Origin: Symsagittifera roscoffensis
Taxonomy: Eukaryota > Xenacoelomorpha > Acoela > Convolutidae
Assembly (NCBI RefSeq): GCF_963678635.1
Contig: NC_087069.1
Location: 4,817,472 to 4,881,471, forward strand
Reading direction: 5' to 3'
Length of the DNA stretch: 64,000 bases
In this document: positions 14,401 through 23,075 of the stretch, piece by piece
How positions within the stretch are numbered: the first letter of the stretch is position 1
Layout: every line of letters begins with the position of its first letter
Made by a program: the position numbers and the translations under genes
Notes under the pieces: generated by a model
Database searches by the model: none
What the model saw: the letters and a program-made list of their open reading frames with translations, nothing else
Told to the model about the DNA's origin: nothing

Positions 14401-17400
14401 TTATCGATTTTCCTAAATTATTACGCTGGTTTGCTCTTTTTACATAGAATAATCCTAAATTATTCCGCTGTTATAATATGTGCCTTTTACGAATTTTGTG
14501 CCTTTTAGGTAAAAATATGTGGGTGGATGAGAAACGAGGTCTAGTCTACTTTATGGGTCTGAAAGACACAGAAATAGAGTCGCATCTATACGTCACAAGT
14601 TACAAACACCCCAGACTGGGAATATTCAGACTCACAGAACTGGGTTACAGCCACTCTGTGCAGATGAATGCAAGTTGTACTGCATTTGTCGACTGGTTCA
14701 GTAGTCTGGACACTCCGCCCGCATTAGTGTACTGCAGGTAGCCGGATCGAATCTCGCTCCTTACTTTTGCTAAGTTTGGTTGCATATTTCTGCCAAGTTT
14801 GGTTGCTTCCGAGTTGTTGTTCCGACCATTTAAAATGGAGAGGAACTTTGTATTCGGGTGTTTTAATTTTTTTGGTTTTCCACACAAAAATGGGTCAGCT
14901 GGTATATCATTCAAAAGCCTTTTTAGTCGTGATTCGAATGACAGTTTTAAAAAAATCGAAAAAAAAACGCTTTCAATTTTTTGATTTTGGTCTAATTTCG
15001 AGCGATTTAAACAAGCGAGCAGGCTTAATATCGAAGGGAAATAGACCTGACCGCAATAAGTCCTTCGCGCATCAGAATAGTCCCCGTTTTTCTAGTATTT
15101 ATTGCCAAAATCGAACATACAACCCAGTAAATAAAGCGAATTAGTCATTCACGAGCTTATACTTTTTGATAGGTTGAAACCACTCTCAATCAACACTACA
15201 CATCAGAATGAAACAGAGACAGTTGTAGCAACTGTTGGCGATTCAGAGGATAGCGACAGTTCAATGGAGTTGGGGGAGGAAGAATCTTCTTCTTCTTCTT
15301 CTTCTTCTGCTGATGTTGTGACAAGTGTCAAGTGGTTTAAATTATTAGTGGCTGGAGTGGAAAGTGAAGCAAACAGGCATGTATTTATTGTGGCATAGAT
15401 ATTTTTTTTGATCAAATTGATTGAAATTACTGAATGGATGAATTGATTGAAATCACCAACATTGATTGGATAAAATGGTTGAATTGTCCAGAAAATGGTT
15501 TGAAAAAGTCTAACTTTCAATAAATTGATGCAACTTAGGGACCTGTCGTGTTTTGGCAGTAAATACAACTTTGGTTGCGTGTATTCAACTTCCGGTTATT
15601 TTGTTCGAAGTTTTGAAAGATAAGTTGTAAAAAATGGTCTGTATACTTGGGAAACTATGTATCATTTCGTTTTCTAATACCGAATTCTGATACGCCTTGT
15701 CACGAGGGATTATCCCACGAACCTAAATATCAGATAGTTACCCTTGCTATAAACAAGGGTGTTGCAACCGGGTACTAGACTTTTTTTCCCGTAAACAACT
15801 TTGTTCACAAGATTTCGCACTGGAAAATTGAACGTGTTTCAATTGCTTCATTGTAAATTCGAAATCAACCAGCTATCCAGGGCATCTGGCGTAGAGGTAA
15901 CCCACATGCTTGAGACGAGAAAGGCTTGTGGTTTGAATCCGGTCGGGACCTTTTTTGACAACCTTAAATTTTCCGCTTTTTTGGACTATCCTCAGTCTGT
16001 TTAAGAGTAATTAACGTAGTGAGTACTCTTATATAGGTCTTGTTGATTTTTTTTGTTTTTTTTTCAGAAAAGTCCTAAAATTTGTTCACGCTCAATTTTG
16101 ATTTTTCGCGGTTTCACTTGTGACGTTCAGTGCAATTCTATTGTTAAAAGGAAGGCAACTTCTACTATCGAACAGCAAAATTGTAAAGTTTACGCAAAAC
16201 GTGATCGACTTCAAATTTCAAAAATAGAAATTAATTATCAGATTTCCCATCGAAATGAAAAATTTACACATTGATCCAGTTTTCCCCAAATTGGTGAATT
16301 TTAAAAAAGTTTCCATCATAAAATGTTCTACAAATCTAAAGAGCTTTGAGCCCATCTAATTTAATTCTTCGAAAATCAAAAGTTAAGATTTTTCAAAAAT
16401 AAACAAACCTGTTTTTTTTTTTCAGTTTACTTGCGTTCATAACTCTTTTCCAATTGTCAATTGGCTATGTTTATTTTTGTCCGCTTAGATTCCGTAGCAC
16501 GGACTCGTTATGAAGGTTTAGCTTTCTTCTAGTTTTCAGAATGTCATTCATAAAGCCCTCTTGGTAGAGGTAGAGTTACGTGATTTTTTACGGAATTTTT
16601 CTTACTTTTTTGAAAATAAGCAGGAACATTTTTGTTTCTACTTTTTGCTTGTCGGTTAACATGCGGCGATTTTTCTCCTTTGGTGTTTGAGAGTCATGAA
16701 CGTAGTGAATACTCTTTTATATGTGTTGGTGATTTTTTTTGTTTTTCAGGAAAAAGTTTTTAAGTTTGTTCACGCAAAAATTATATTTTTCGCTTGACTT
16801 ACGATTTTTTACGCTTTCTTTAAGTTCATATCGCTTTCTTTGTTAAAAGGAAGTTAAAATAAAAGTGTTAAGGTCACGAAAGATTTGATCTTTTTTTTTT
16901 AGTTTCGAAAGCGGATTTAAATTTTCAGATTTCGCAATGAATTTTTTAGCGGAATGAAAGTTATACTATTGTGATCCAGTTTTCTCAATTTGATTTGATT
17001 TTATCAAAAAATTTTGAGGATAAATGTGGTTTGAAATTCAAATAGTATTCTCAAAAGACTCAAATTCTACAGGTCGGCGCTTCGATTCCGCCTTTTGGCT
17101 AAAGTGTTTTTTTTTCTAAATCCTATTTTTATACCTTTTCCTCATTTTATTTTTTAATCCTTTTTAGAGCTACTGTTTACTGTTTTCTCGCTTATTTTTG
17201 TGAAGCGCAACAGTTCGGTTTCCGCAATGGTTCGATTTTTGCAGGAGTCTGCGTTCCGCTGTTCGATTGCGGCACAAAGCAAAGATTTTCTTGCGATAAA
17301 ATCGGTTTTCATTAAATAGAAAGTGTTGTGATTTATTCCTGGTATTTAAAAATTTTTAAGATAGGATTTTTTGTTACTTTTTCTTTTCTTGCTTAAAAAT

Positions 17401-17790
17401 TTCATTTGGCCTTAATTTTTCCAGTTTATTGGCTTTGTAACCTATGTTTGTGTCGCTTGAAGTGAAAAATAGTTTTTCATCTATTTGAGTTACTGATGAG
17501 GGCGCAAAAATTAACAGTTTCATAACTTTCAAAATTCTCATGCCCACTATTTTGTTTTCGACTCAACCGGTGTTCAATCAATTTTTCTCGGCTAAGTTGC
17601 TACTCGATTGTGTTTCGGCTCGTGGTTTTCTCAAATTGAACAGCATTCCCGATTAAATCTTGAAGTTTTTTTGGTGGTGGTTGTTTTCGACTTAGTGGCT
17701 ATCTTCTGTTTTTCTGTCTGCTAGCTTGCAAGTTCTTTTTTGTGTGGTATCTCAAAAGATGCGAATCTCCGTTTTGCTTCCGTGTTATCA

Positions 17791-17827
<37 letters not shown>

Positions 17828-20800
17828 GATTATTATTATCCCTTGATTGCAGATTCCAGCTGATGGATCCGCAGTACCCTCCCATAGTGCACACTCCGGA
17901 ACACTTTTCCTTCCAGACCTCCTCCTCGTCCTCCCCCCACCAGTGCACCCTCCACGGACTACTCTACAAACCCAACTCATTCCAACAGGGCATCAAGTAC
18001 CCATGTCTACTCTACGTATATGCTGGGCCACAGGTGTGTTATTCAAATTATCTCAAGAATTTGAGGTATCCTAAAAACCAACTGAAGAGCATTGCCAGTT
18101 TTGGACCTCAACTGGAGCTCGAGCAGGGATCCAGCTATAGTTATAACTAGTTGCTTAGTTGGATTAATTTGACTAAAGTTTTTGCAAGTTGCTTTGGATA
18201 TTAAGTAAGAACCACATGCAAACAGATCTGTCCTGTTATTTCTCTGATGGTGCAATTCAGACCCCAACAACCAGCAAAAAACTCATTTCAGTATTTTCAA
18301 GCAGTGGCTATCCAGGAAAAATATGGACTCGTAATTCTGCCACTGCTATCCATATTTTTTTTTAAATTGAGGAATGTTTTTCCTCCAATTTTTGCTTTTT
18401 TGAGATCTTTGGCTTTCTTGAAGATTGAAAGAATACTGAAGGACTAAGAATATACTGAAAGGGAGCTGACATTTCATAGAAAATGGAAGAAAATTGTTCG
18501 AAAAGTAACCAAAGTTTCGATTTTGCAAACCAGAAAATTTTTTGAGACTAGGATACAGAATTTGATCGCAACGGACACTTATTAAACGGGCACAAAAACT
18601 AGAACTTCAAACCATTAGACTACAAGCAATAGTTAAAACACTATTGAAGTGTTAAACTTGAATTAAAATCAGACGCATTTCGAGGCAGACCTCATCAGTA
18701 CAATTCTATCTGAAATTAAAAACATCGTACTTTGTGAGTTTTGTTAACAATAGCATGTTGTGTAAGAAAAGAAAGGATTGATGATTCTGCTCAAATGGCA
18801 AGGCTTTATAGATTGTATTGGTAATGTTTGTTAATGGTGATTATTTAAAGATTTTATTAGTGGTTTTAATTATTGATTTTTTTAACGATTGTATTAGTGA
18901 TGAACATAAACGATAATTAATAATTGATGATAGTTAATAAATATTAATTAATATTGAGTGTAGTGTGCTGTTTGTATGTTTTAGGTGCAGATAGTGAAGA
19001 ATGAGTTCAAAGGTCAGCAGTTCCTCCGACTTCACTCTCTCCTCTCCATTGGGTTCACAGTGGTGGTGGTGGATGGCAGGGGCAGCGCCAACCGGGGACT
19101 CCTTTTCGAGGCTCACATCACACACCAGCTGGGCTCAGTTGAGGTCCACGACCAGCTGGAAGGTACCACTGGGAGTGCGGTCTGTATTTAGACAACCGCG
19201 TATTCAGACACCAATCAGATTAACCAATCAGAATTAACCAATCAGAATTAACCAATCAGAATTAACCAATCAGAATTAACCAATCAGATAACCGCGTATT
19301 AACCAATCAGAATCGAGACAAGGAAGAAATTTATTTGAAATCTTCCTTTGTCTCTTTTCTGATTGGTTAATACTGTGTCTGAATACGCGGTTGTTTAAAT
19401 ACTACTACGTAACCATACCACTGAATACTTTACGATATCTCAAACTGGATCTTAGCGACTTTTTAAATTTAAAATGTGATGTTTTTGGTTTTGATAAAGG
19501 GGTACGCTGGACAATATCTCCATCAGCATTATCATAGTTGCCACTGTTATTATGATCATATATGTCACTAATAGGTCTGACCTTGAGACAAGACCGACCA
19601 TAAAGAAATGATAGATTTGACTGGCAGCAATACTTATTTTCATAAGTATAAATTATTAAAACGGTTGCGTTTTTTGCATGTACAACAGCGACATTTCGCA
19701 CATTTTTACCCTGCCTAAATTATCGCTAAAATTTAAACTAGCTAAACGTTACGCTATGTTGTTTTCAATTTAAAAAAAAACGTGAATTATCAACAATTGA
19801 ACACTTGCACCAATCTCGAACTGTCTATTGGCTATTTTTGTTGTTTTAGCTTTGTGATTGTAGATCTTTATTTTAGAGTGATTGCATCTCTGTCGGAACC
19901 GTAGTTTAGTGGGTACATCAGTACCGGGTCAGTTCTTGAGAAAATTCTAAATGGTCGCCACACTTAATAGCATTAACTGCGCGGAATAACCCATAACTAT
20001 TTTGTTTTCCTTTCTAGGTCTGAACTACATAGCGGGTAAAAGTGGGTGCATTGATCTGAACAAAGTGGCAGTGCATGGCTGGTCGTATGGAGGATACATC
20101 TCACTGCTCGCACTAGCTCAGGTCAGTTATTTTTATTAACCAAGTTATTAACCCACTTTTCATATTAGTTTTATTCCTGGGGGAGTAGGAGTGTCACCCA
20201 TGTTGCGTTGCCATAGCCTTTCCCATTTTGAGCTCAGGTCAGAAGGCTTTGCTGACAGCATCATGTTAAACTGATAACGTAATTTTATTTATTGAAGTTG
20301 ATAAGGGTGTGAGTTTTCGCTTATTTAGGTAGTTTTTTTAAAGAAAAATCTCGTTTTCGATTTGGCAGTTTGAATTTTGATTGTATATGATTACTTCTTT
20401 TTTTCCAATCTAGGTGGTCCTAACTTTCTGTTAAATTATTCTGATCCTAATTCTGATCTTATACTACAAACTGTATAAGTAATGAAGAATCAAACCGCCA
20501 AATCAAAAAATTCGATCTGAAAAAATGTCGAAGTACAGTATGTGTGTATAGGTCAAATTCTATGAGGTGATTTACTAGCATTTATCTGCGTTTTATTAAA
20601 GCACTGTGGATTCTGCCCGTTGTTTACTAGTAAAACATGTGTAAATTATGGTCAGTTTGAGTGATAAAGTGACCGAATTGTCATTTTGGTCGCCATTGAA
20701 GCGGGTTCGATCTGACGCTGTCGCGAGATGCTAAGCCAACTATTTGTGAAAGTAGCGTAATCCAAGTAGCAGTGGTTTAATGATTAATCGAATTGACTCT

Positions 20801-21443
20801 TGATCGGAAGATCCTTCTTTTGAATCTCGTAGTCTCCAAAAGTCTTCGTAAATTGAAATTGCTGTTATTGCCTGGTAATTTTTCGTATAAACACTATCAA
20901 ACATTTGTATATTTTATCACCGAAAACGTAGCTTGGAGTTTTTTTATGAAAGATTTTCACACGTGGAAGTTTTTTGCGCGTGAAAATTTTTTGATTAAAA
21001 ATTTTTTTCATCAAAGAAATTTTGAAGCCAGTGCATACGGATTGAGTCAGTGTGTGATTTTGTTTTAGAACCCGTGCAAGTTCATGTGTGCAGCGGCCGC
21101 AGCTCCTGTGGTCAACTGGAGAGAATATGACACAGGGTACACTGAACGATACTTGGGTCTTCCGGATGAAAATGCCAGTGCATACGGCACCAGTTCCGTC
21201 TTAAATTACATCCAGCATTTCCCGAGTGAAGCGAACAGATTGTTGATCATTCATGGAGCTATAGATGAAAACGTGCATTACAGACATACGGCTATGTTAA
21301 TTAACTCGCTAGTTATGAATTGTAAGCCGTTTGTGCAGATTACGTACCCGCAAGAGAGACATGGATTGAGACACACTGAGGCAAGCGAACATTTCGAAAC
21401 GTCTCTGCTTCATTTTTTCAACTCGAATGCAAACGCAAATTGA
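2269..21443 (+). CDS. DPP8/9-like: Dipeptidyl peptidase 8/9-like serine peptidase, 3' part (16 exons)
   Basis: This is a cytosolic prolyl dipeptidyl aminopeptidase of the S9B (DPP4) family that removes X-Pro or X-Ala dipeptides. Exons: 2269-2474, 3237-3492, 3807-4058, 7455-7587, 9002-9162, 9575-9721, 10280-10356, 10664-10974, 11971-12172, 14074-14216, 14509-14737, 15173-15376, 17853-18033, 18985-19162, 20018-20121 and 21069-21443. They join in one frame into 1,052 codons plus stop. The LPREEQLLRERKRL block, the EEVDES loop that holds the substrate N-terminus, the beta-propeller and the hydrolase domain follow the order of human DPP8/DPP9. The triad is visible: Ser in GWSYGGY (20083-20085), Asp in IDENVHY (21265-21267) and His in ERHGLRH (21360-21362). 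No signal or membrane anchor is visible, which suits DPP8/9 rather than DPP4/FAP, but the N-terminus is not seen. The protein is longer than the roughly 860-890 residues of vertebrate homologues because of Asn-, Ser- and Gly-rich insertions. DPP8 and DPP9 cannot be separated; most invertebrates have one ancestor-like gene. A polyadenylation signal follows 13 bases after the stop. Confidence 0.92.
2593..2990. mobile_element. hAT-type MITE with CAGGGGCGGAT ends, copy 1 (intronic)
   Basis: A 398-bp element in the intron between exons 1 and 2. Left end CAGGGGCGGATCTAGG, right end CCGCCCATG, with one substitution in the right terminus. Flanks ATTTATTA (2585-2592) and ATTAATTA (2991-2998) are an 8-bp duplication with one mismatch. 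The interior, including CGAGCTCTCCCAAAGCA, matches the element at 36,688 in reverse orientation. Confidence 0.85.
3237..3492 (+). CDS. DPP8/9-like exon 2 of window
   Basis: The acceptor CAACAG at 3231-3236 is chosen because it restores the frame from the previous exon. The exon has an Asn/Ser/Gly-rich insertion of about 45 residues, followed by the strongly conserved LPREEQLLRERKRLP block and GISHFH, typical of DPP8/9. It ends on a codon boundary before donor GTTAGC. The low-complexity part is absent from vertebrate DPP8/9. Confidence 0.88.
3807..4058 (+). CDS. DPP8/9-like exon 3 of window
   Basis: Encodes ALYYCKPRVREGLSPTLNSF, a Ser/Pro-rich run, then NPDLIAFICHKDIYVLN and RLTFTYK. These match the propeller blade with the 'DP..FSFI...DLWV' and 'RRLTF' signatures of DPP8/9. 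Acceptor TTGCAG, donor GTTAGA, both phase 0, length 252 bases. Confidence 0.9.
4059..7454. other. 3.4-kb intron with dispersed repeats
   Basis: No coding sequence is seen. The intron holds a truncated copy of repeat family A (about 4745-5170), a copy of the tRNA-like repeat family B (about 5345-5580) and another family A fragment (about 6820-7060). Several open frames of 60-85 codons fall inside these repeats and have no recognisable content. Confidence 0.6.
5345..5580 (+). repeat. tRNA-like (SINE-like) repeat family B, copy 1
   Basis: Shares ACGAACCTTCTTTTTTCTAA, 'cattaaaagtgttcacttatttg' and 'tttatttgtggctagtgtt' with the copies at 22,378 and 23,076. These are followed by GTGGCTGAATGGTTAGTG (5500-5517), an A-box-like segment as in tRNA-Ser or tRNA-Leu. 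The B box is decayed in this copy. I infer a SINE-like element whose tRNA-like part lies inside or at the 3' side of the shared body. Confidence 0.5.
7455..7587 (+). CDS. DPP8/9-like exon 4 of window
   Basis: Encodes VFTFLHGGWGSSGS followed by a Ser/Asn/Gly-rich insertion up to KADGKGGAS. It sits where DPP8/9 have a short surface loop after the 'TFCHQG'-like segment. Acceptor TTTTTCAG, donor GTAGTT, phase 1. It is the least conserved exon; support comes from the frame and the splice sites. Confidence 0.7.
9002..9162 (+). CDS. DPP8/9-like exon 5 of window (WW propeller exon)
   Basis: Encodes SAGVPCFVSMEEFNRYDGFW, then WQPTS...ICELYRIMYEE. The 'EEF.R..G.WW' signature is diagnostic for DPP8/9 and DPP4-type propellers. 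The final Glu-Glu pair continues into VDES in the next exon and forms the loop that binds the substrate amino terminus. Acceptor CTTCCCAG, donor GTTTGT, phase 0 at the end. Confidence 0.93.
9575..9721 (+). CDS. DPP8/9-like exon 6 of window
   Basis: Encodes VDESMVDVIKIQ, then CEKYRYPKAGTRNATSALRL. The 'YRYP..G..N' motif is conserved throughout the DPP4 family. Acceptor ATTGCAG, donor GTAAAT, 49 complete codons. Confidence 0.93.
10042..10251. mobile_element. hAT-type MITE, family D copy 1 (intronic)
   Basis: A 210-bp foldback element in the intron between exons 6 and 7. Both ends carry the GTATTTAGAC / GTCTAAATAC inverted repeat. The centre is a second inverted pair built from ATTAACCAATCAGAATCGAGA and its complement. 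It is flanked by an 8-bp duplication with one mismatch: TGTGATAG at 10034-10041 and TATGATAG at 10252-10259. The 8-bp target duplication suggests hAT-type mobilisation; no transposase is present. Confidence 0.75.
10280..10356 (+). CDS. DPP8/9-like exon 7 of window
   Basis: A short 77-base exon encoding VVLLSDCGLGENQIEACVPL then AEYLTR, the strand before the 'AGWT.DG' segment of DPP8/9. Acceptor GTTTCAG, donor GTTAAC, phase 2. Confidence 0.85.
10664..10974 (+). CDS. DPP8/9-like exon 8 of window with Asn-rich insertion
   Basis: Encodes CGWCSSGDYFWSQWLSRDQK then RLFIVL, equivalent to the 'AGWTRDGKYAW...LDR.QQ.LQLVLL' segment of DPP8/9. About 70 residues of low-complexity sequence follow, including eight Asn in a row, before CTFNPQK. 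Acceptor TTTGTCCAG, donor GTCAGT, phase 1. The insertion lies in a propeller loop that is short in vertebrates. Confidence 0.9.
11318..11595 (+). mobile_element. 5'-truncated jockey-like LINE, C-terminal end of ORF2
   Basis: In the intron between exons 8 and 9. The + strand reads ARCKLS then RRSGYSRLLN, then a zinc-knuckle-like segment (CSTCSL...TTCHFFNC) and, one frame over, LTPAGLW...PVDAAKFLDL. This order is characteristic of the extreme C-terminus of jockey-clade LINE ORF2 proteins after the reverse transcriptase. An in-frame stop and a frameshift show it is dead. It ends with AACAACAA at 11583-11591, consistent with a LINE 3' tail. Everything upstream in ORF2 is missing. Confidence 0.7.
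11971..12172 (+). CDS. DPP8/9-like exon 9 of window
   Basis: Encodes VLVQKIYEETSNYWINAHDI then MHVVQSE...FIFASQQTKFR. It matches the 'YEE.TN.WINVHDI' segment of DPP8/9, one of their most conserved propeller stretches. Acceptor CTGTTTTTAG, donor GTGAGT, phase 2. Confidence 0.93.
12928..13437. repeat. Dispersed repeat family A, fullest copy (possible MITE)
   Basis: The element opens with AAGAGTAATGAACG and closes with CGTTCATTACTCTT, so its ends are inverted repeats of each other. The body is AT-rich with no coding content. Related copies, mostly truncated or diverged, lie near 4745-5170, 6820-7060, 11,640-11,850, 16,003-16,455 and 16,690-17,060. All but the shortest share the internal order 'gttcacgctcaattttgatt', 'aaaaggaag', 'ggtcacgaaaaacgtgatcg', 'agatttccc' and 'ttgatccagttttctc'. 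I infer a non-autonomous DNA transposon family. The target duplication was not resolved. Confidence 0.6.
14074..14216 (+). CDS. DPP8/9-like exon 10 of window
   Basis: Encodes HLYYIQTRLV, a short insertion, then EDLCLVHPVTTGEWEVLG. The 'HLY' strand and 'LT.GEWEVL' motif are conserved in DPP8/9. Acceptor CCTCTGTAG, donor GTGGGT, phase 1. Confidence 0.92.
14509..14737 (+). CDS. DPP8/9-like exon 11 of window
   Basis: Encodes KNMWVDEKRGLVYFMGLKDT then EIESHLYVTSYK, GYSHSVQMN and FSSLDTPPALVYCR. It matches the '[21 protein letters not shown]' segment and the 'GFSHSC.MS' segment of human DPP9. Acceptor CCTTTTAG, donor GTAGCC, phase 2. Confidence 0.94.
14810..15030 (+). repeat. Dispersed repeat family C copy 1
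   Basis: The stretch around GTTCCGACCATTTAAAATGG through TTTGTATTCGGGTGTTTTAA and GTCGTGATTCGAATGAC recurs at 28,695-28,950, with a short piece near 40,285-40,340. The copies are diverged and non-coding; open frames through them are chance. Confidence 0.5.
15173..15376 (+). CDS. DPP8/9-like exon 12 of window, with Ser run and GC donor
   Basis: Encodes LKPLSINTTHQNETETVVAT, an acidic stretch, eight Ser, then VKWFKLLVAGVESEANR. It fills the linker between propeller and hydrolase domains ('VYKLSG...RFWASM' in human). Acceptor TTTGATAG. The only donor that keeps the frame into the next exon is AG|GCATGT at 15377, a GC donor. A GT three bases further (15380) would shift the frame. Confidence 0.78.
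15377..17852. other. 2.5-kb GC-AG intron with repeats and an (ATT)n tract
   Basis: No coding exon is seen. The intron contains family A copies (about 16,003-16,455 and 16,690-17,060) and a tRNA-like segment at about 15,889-15,955 with a B-box-like GGTTTGAATCC followed by a T run. An (ATT)n microsatellite at 17,790-17,839 ends within about a dozen bases of the acceptor CCTTGATTGCAG. The donor is GC (15377-15378). Confidence 0.65.
17853..18033 (+). CDS. DPP8/9-like exon 13 of window
   Basis: Encodes FQLMDPQYPPIVHTPEHFSF, then the hydrolase entry LHGLLYKPNSFQQG and YPCLLYVYAGPQ. The 'P.IFHF', 'LYGMIYKP' and 'LFVYGGPQV' motifs of DPP9 are recognisable. Ala replaces the first Gly of GGPQ. Donor GTGTGT, phase 0. 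Confidence 0.95.
18985..19162 (+). CDS. DPP8/9-like exon 14 of window
   Basis: Encodes VQIVKNEFKG, LSIGFTVVVVDGRGSANRGL then FEAHITHQLGSVEVHDQLEG. The 'VV.DGRGS..RGL.FE' signature is diagnostic for the S9B hydrolase domain. Acceptor TGTTTTAG; the donor GTACCA at 19163 abuts a MITE insertion. Confidence 0.96.
19172..19415. mobile_element. hAT-type MITE, family D copy 2, next to a splice donor
   Basis: A 244-bp relative of the element at 10,042, with the same ends and the same inner CCAATCAG inverted pair. It is flanked by a perfect 8-bp duplication, TACCACTG, at 19164-19171 and 19416-19423. The left half has expanded to about six tandem CCAATCAG units spaced 14 bp, with one inverted unit in the right arm. 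It begins nine bases after the exon 14 donor, and the left target duplication supplies part of that donor. Confidence 0.85.
20018..20121 (+). CDS. DPP8/9-like exon 15 of window, catalytic Ser
   Basis: Encodes LNYIAGKSGCIDLNKVAVHG then WSYGGYISLLALAQ. It carries the nucleophile in GWSYGGY. Acceptor TTTCTAG, donor GTCAGT. Confidence 0.97.
21069..21443 (+). CDS. DPP8/9-like terminal exon, catalytic Asp and His
   Basis: Encodes NPCKFMCAAAAAPVVNWREY then DTGYTERYLGLP, NRLLIIHGAIDENVHYRHTA and ERHGLRH, ending in ...LLHFFNSNANAN. The catalytic Asp and His and the 'DTGYTERY' motif are intact. The acceptor GTTTTAG is followed directly by AACCCG. The stop is TGA at 21441-21443. Confidence 0.97.
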   Translation, partial: NPCKFMCAAAAAPVVNWREYDTGYTERYLGLPDENASAYGTSSVLNYIQHFPSEANRLLIIHGAIDENVHYRHTAMLINSLVMNCKPFVQITYPQERHGLRHTEASEHFETSLLHFFNSNANAN

Positions 21444-21456
21444 AGATCGAACGAAA

Positions 21457-21462
21457 AATAAA
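21457..21462 (+). terminator. Polyadenylation signal AATAAA of the DPP8/9-like gene
   Basis: A canonical AATAAA lies 13 bases after the stop codon, the first downstream of the gene. Such a short 3' UTR is possible, but later AATAAA-like sites could also be used. Confidence 0.5.
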
Positions 21463-22377
21463 TTAAAAACTACGTTTAAAACGCTAACTTTTGATAACCT
21501 CGCTCCCTTTTAAACCGCATAAACCTGTTTTTTTTTTTACTTTTTCTTGTGAAAGATCAAACAGTAAGTTGTTTGACTCAGAATAAAAATCATCTTAAAT
21601 TTCCAAGAAACAGTTTCCGTTAAATATTAATGTTAAGGGATAGAGGTTCTTTAAAGCTCAGAATAGCTTTCTAAACTTGCAAACACTTTGTTAAAGCTTA
21701 ATTAATGGTAAAATATTTATATTTGATAAAATATAATTTTGTAATTTGCTAGATTTCTGTCTGATGAAATTTTAAGCAATATCATAATCTCTACCAGCGG
21801 TAATTGCGTAGATTTAATAATGACGAGCAATATTTCTGTCGTGTCTCTTCATCAAAGAAATATTAAAAAATAATAAAAATTAACTGTTTCTTGAGGAAAC
21901 AAAGGGTTCTTTTCCACTTCTCTCACATTTTAATTTTTCCAAGTTTCTCTTAAGTGTTATTTTTGCTAATTGTTTGATGTTACGATGTAAAGTTAAAGAC
22001 AAATTCTATTCACAACAGTTTATTTATTTACGTTGCAAATTTCATCGCATAATCGCAAATTTAATTAAGTTTTTCAAAATTGAATTACAAATCTTGGGAG
22101 AGAAGAATTTATAGATCAATTGAGCCCCCCCCCCCCCAAACAAACAGAGTAAAACGCTACAGCAGACATTACAAACGCAAGCAGATAGTTTTTCTGTTCT
22201 TAGCACGACGCAATCAATTAGCCTACTGAAATTTATTCTATATCAGTGTCGAGAAAAATTTTAGAACAAGAAAACTCGAAGTTTTTTATTTGCGAATCTT
22301 TGCTTGGGCGATCATTGCCTCGAGAAAAGCAAGTTACCAGCCTTGGTGTTCACACTAGCGATCAGCTTAGAGTATTA

Positions 22378-22610
22378 TTACGAACCTTCTTTTTTCTAAT
22401 CTAACTCGCAAATAAAAATATTCGTTAAAAGTGTTCACTTGTTTGGAAATTTCACTGTAGCATGGACAATTGCATAGCATCTTTTCTATGGTTTATTTGT
22501 GACTAGTGTTTGGGACCAATTAAACTTACGTGACTGATTGGTTAGTGTGTGTGACTCTTAATCACAATGTCGTAGGTTCACATCTCAGACTTAGCCTTCT
22601 TTTTGCTAAT
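22378..22610 (+). repeat. tRNA-like (SINE-like) repeat family B, copy 2
   Basis: Same body as copy 1, then A-box-like TGACTGATTGGTTAGTG (22,531-22,547) and B-box-like AGGTTCACATCTC (22,574-22,586), about 30 bases apart, as in a tRNA gene. It does not fold into an intact cloverleaf that I can see, so it is not called a tRNA gene. Confidence 0.55.
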
Positions 22611-23075
22611 TCGAGGCATATTTCTCTTTTTTTTCTCCTTTCACTTAATAAAGCTGCTTTTTTTGTCGTTTTCTTGCTAGTGGTTGCAAAGCGCAGCGTC
22701 GGCTCTGTGTTATGCTCGTGATTAGCCAGCGCTATCATTTTGGAATATAGGCATTGGCTCCTTTTGTTTTCCCCATATTTTTTATAAATAATTTTTTGTT
22801 CATATTCTCCGATTGTTACAAAAATTGGCATGTGCATTAATTAGGCTATGGTAAATATGTTTGGTCTTCATGCTTAAACTTATAAAAGCCCTTGTTACCT
22901 AATAAAATTGAGGCTTATGTGTAATGAGGGGGAAGTTACAAGAGCCTAAGCTTTTCTTTGACCAATTTGTTCTGCAGACAACTTGTCCAACAAATTAACT
23001 GAATCGTTTTTTTTTCAAATCCGCATCAATTCAAATACCTAATCGACTTACACTTGCGATCAGCTGAGTTTCATA

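Noticed and set aside
15380-15385. GT donor GTATTT for exon 12
   Set aside because: It would put exon 13 out of frame; the GC donor at 15,377 is the only one consistent with the conserved protein.
15889-15960. Possible tRNA gene (B-box-like GGTTTGAATCC followed by a T run)
   Set aside because: The ends do not pair into an acceptor stem and no cloverleaf could be formed; treated as a tRNA-like repeat fragment.
17699-17980. Minus-strand frame with a long Ile run and a second with an Asn run
   Set aside because: Both are translations of the (ATT)n microsatellite and the antisense of exon 13.
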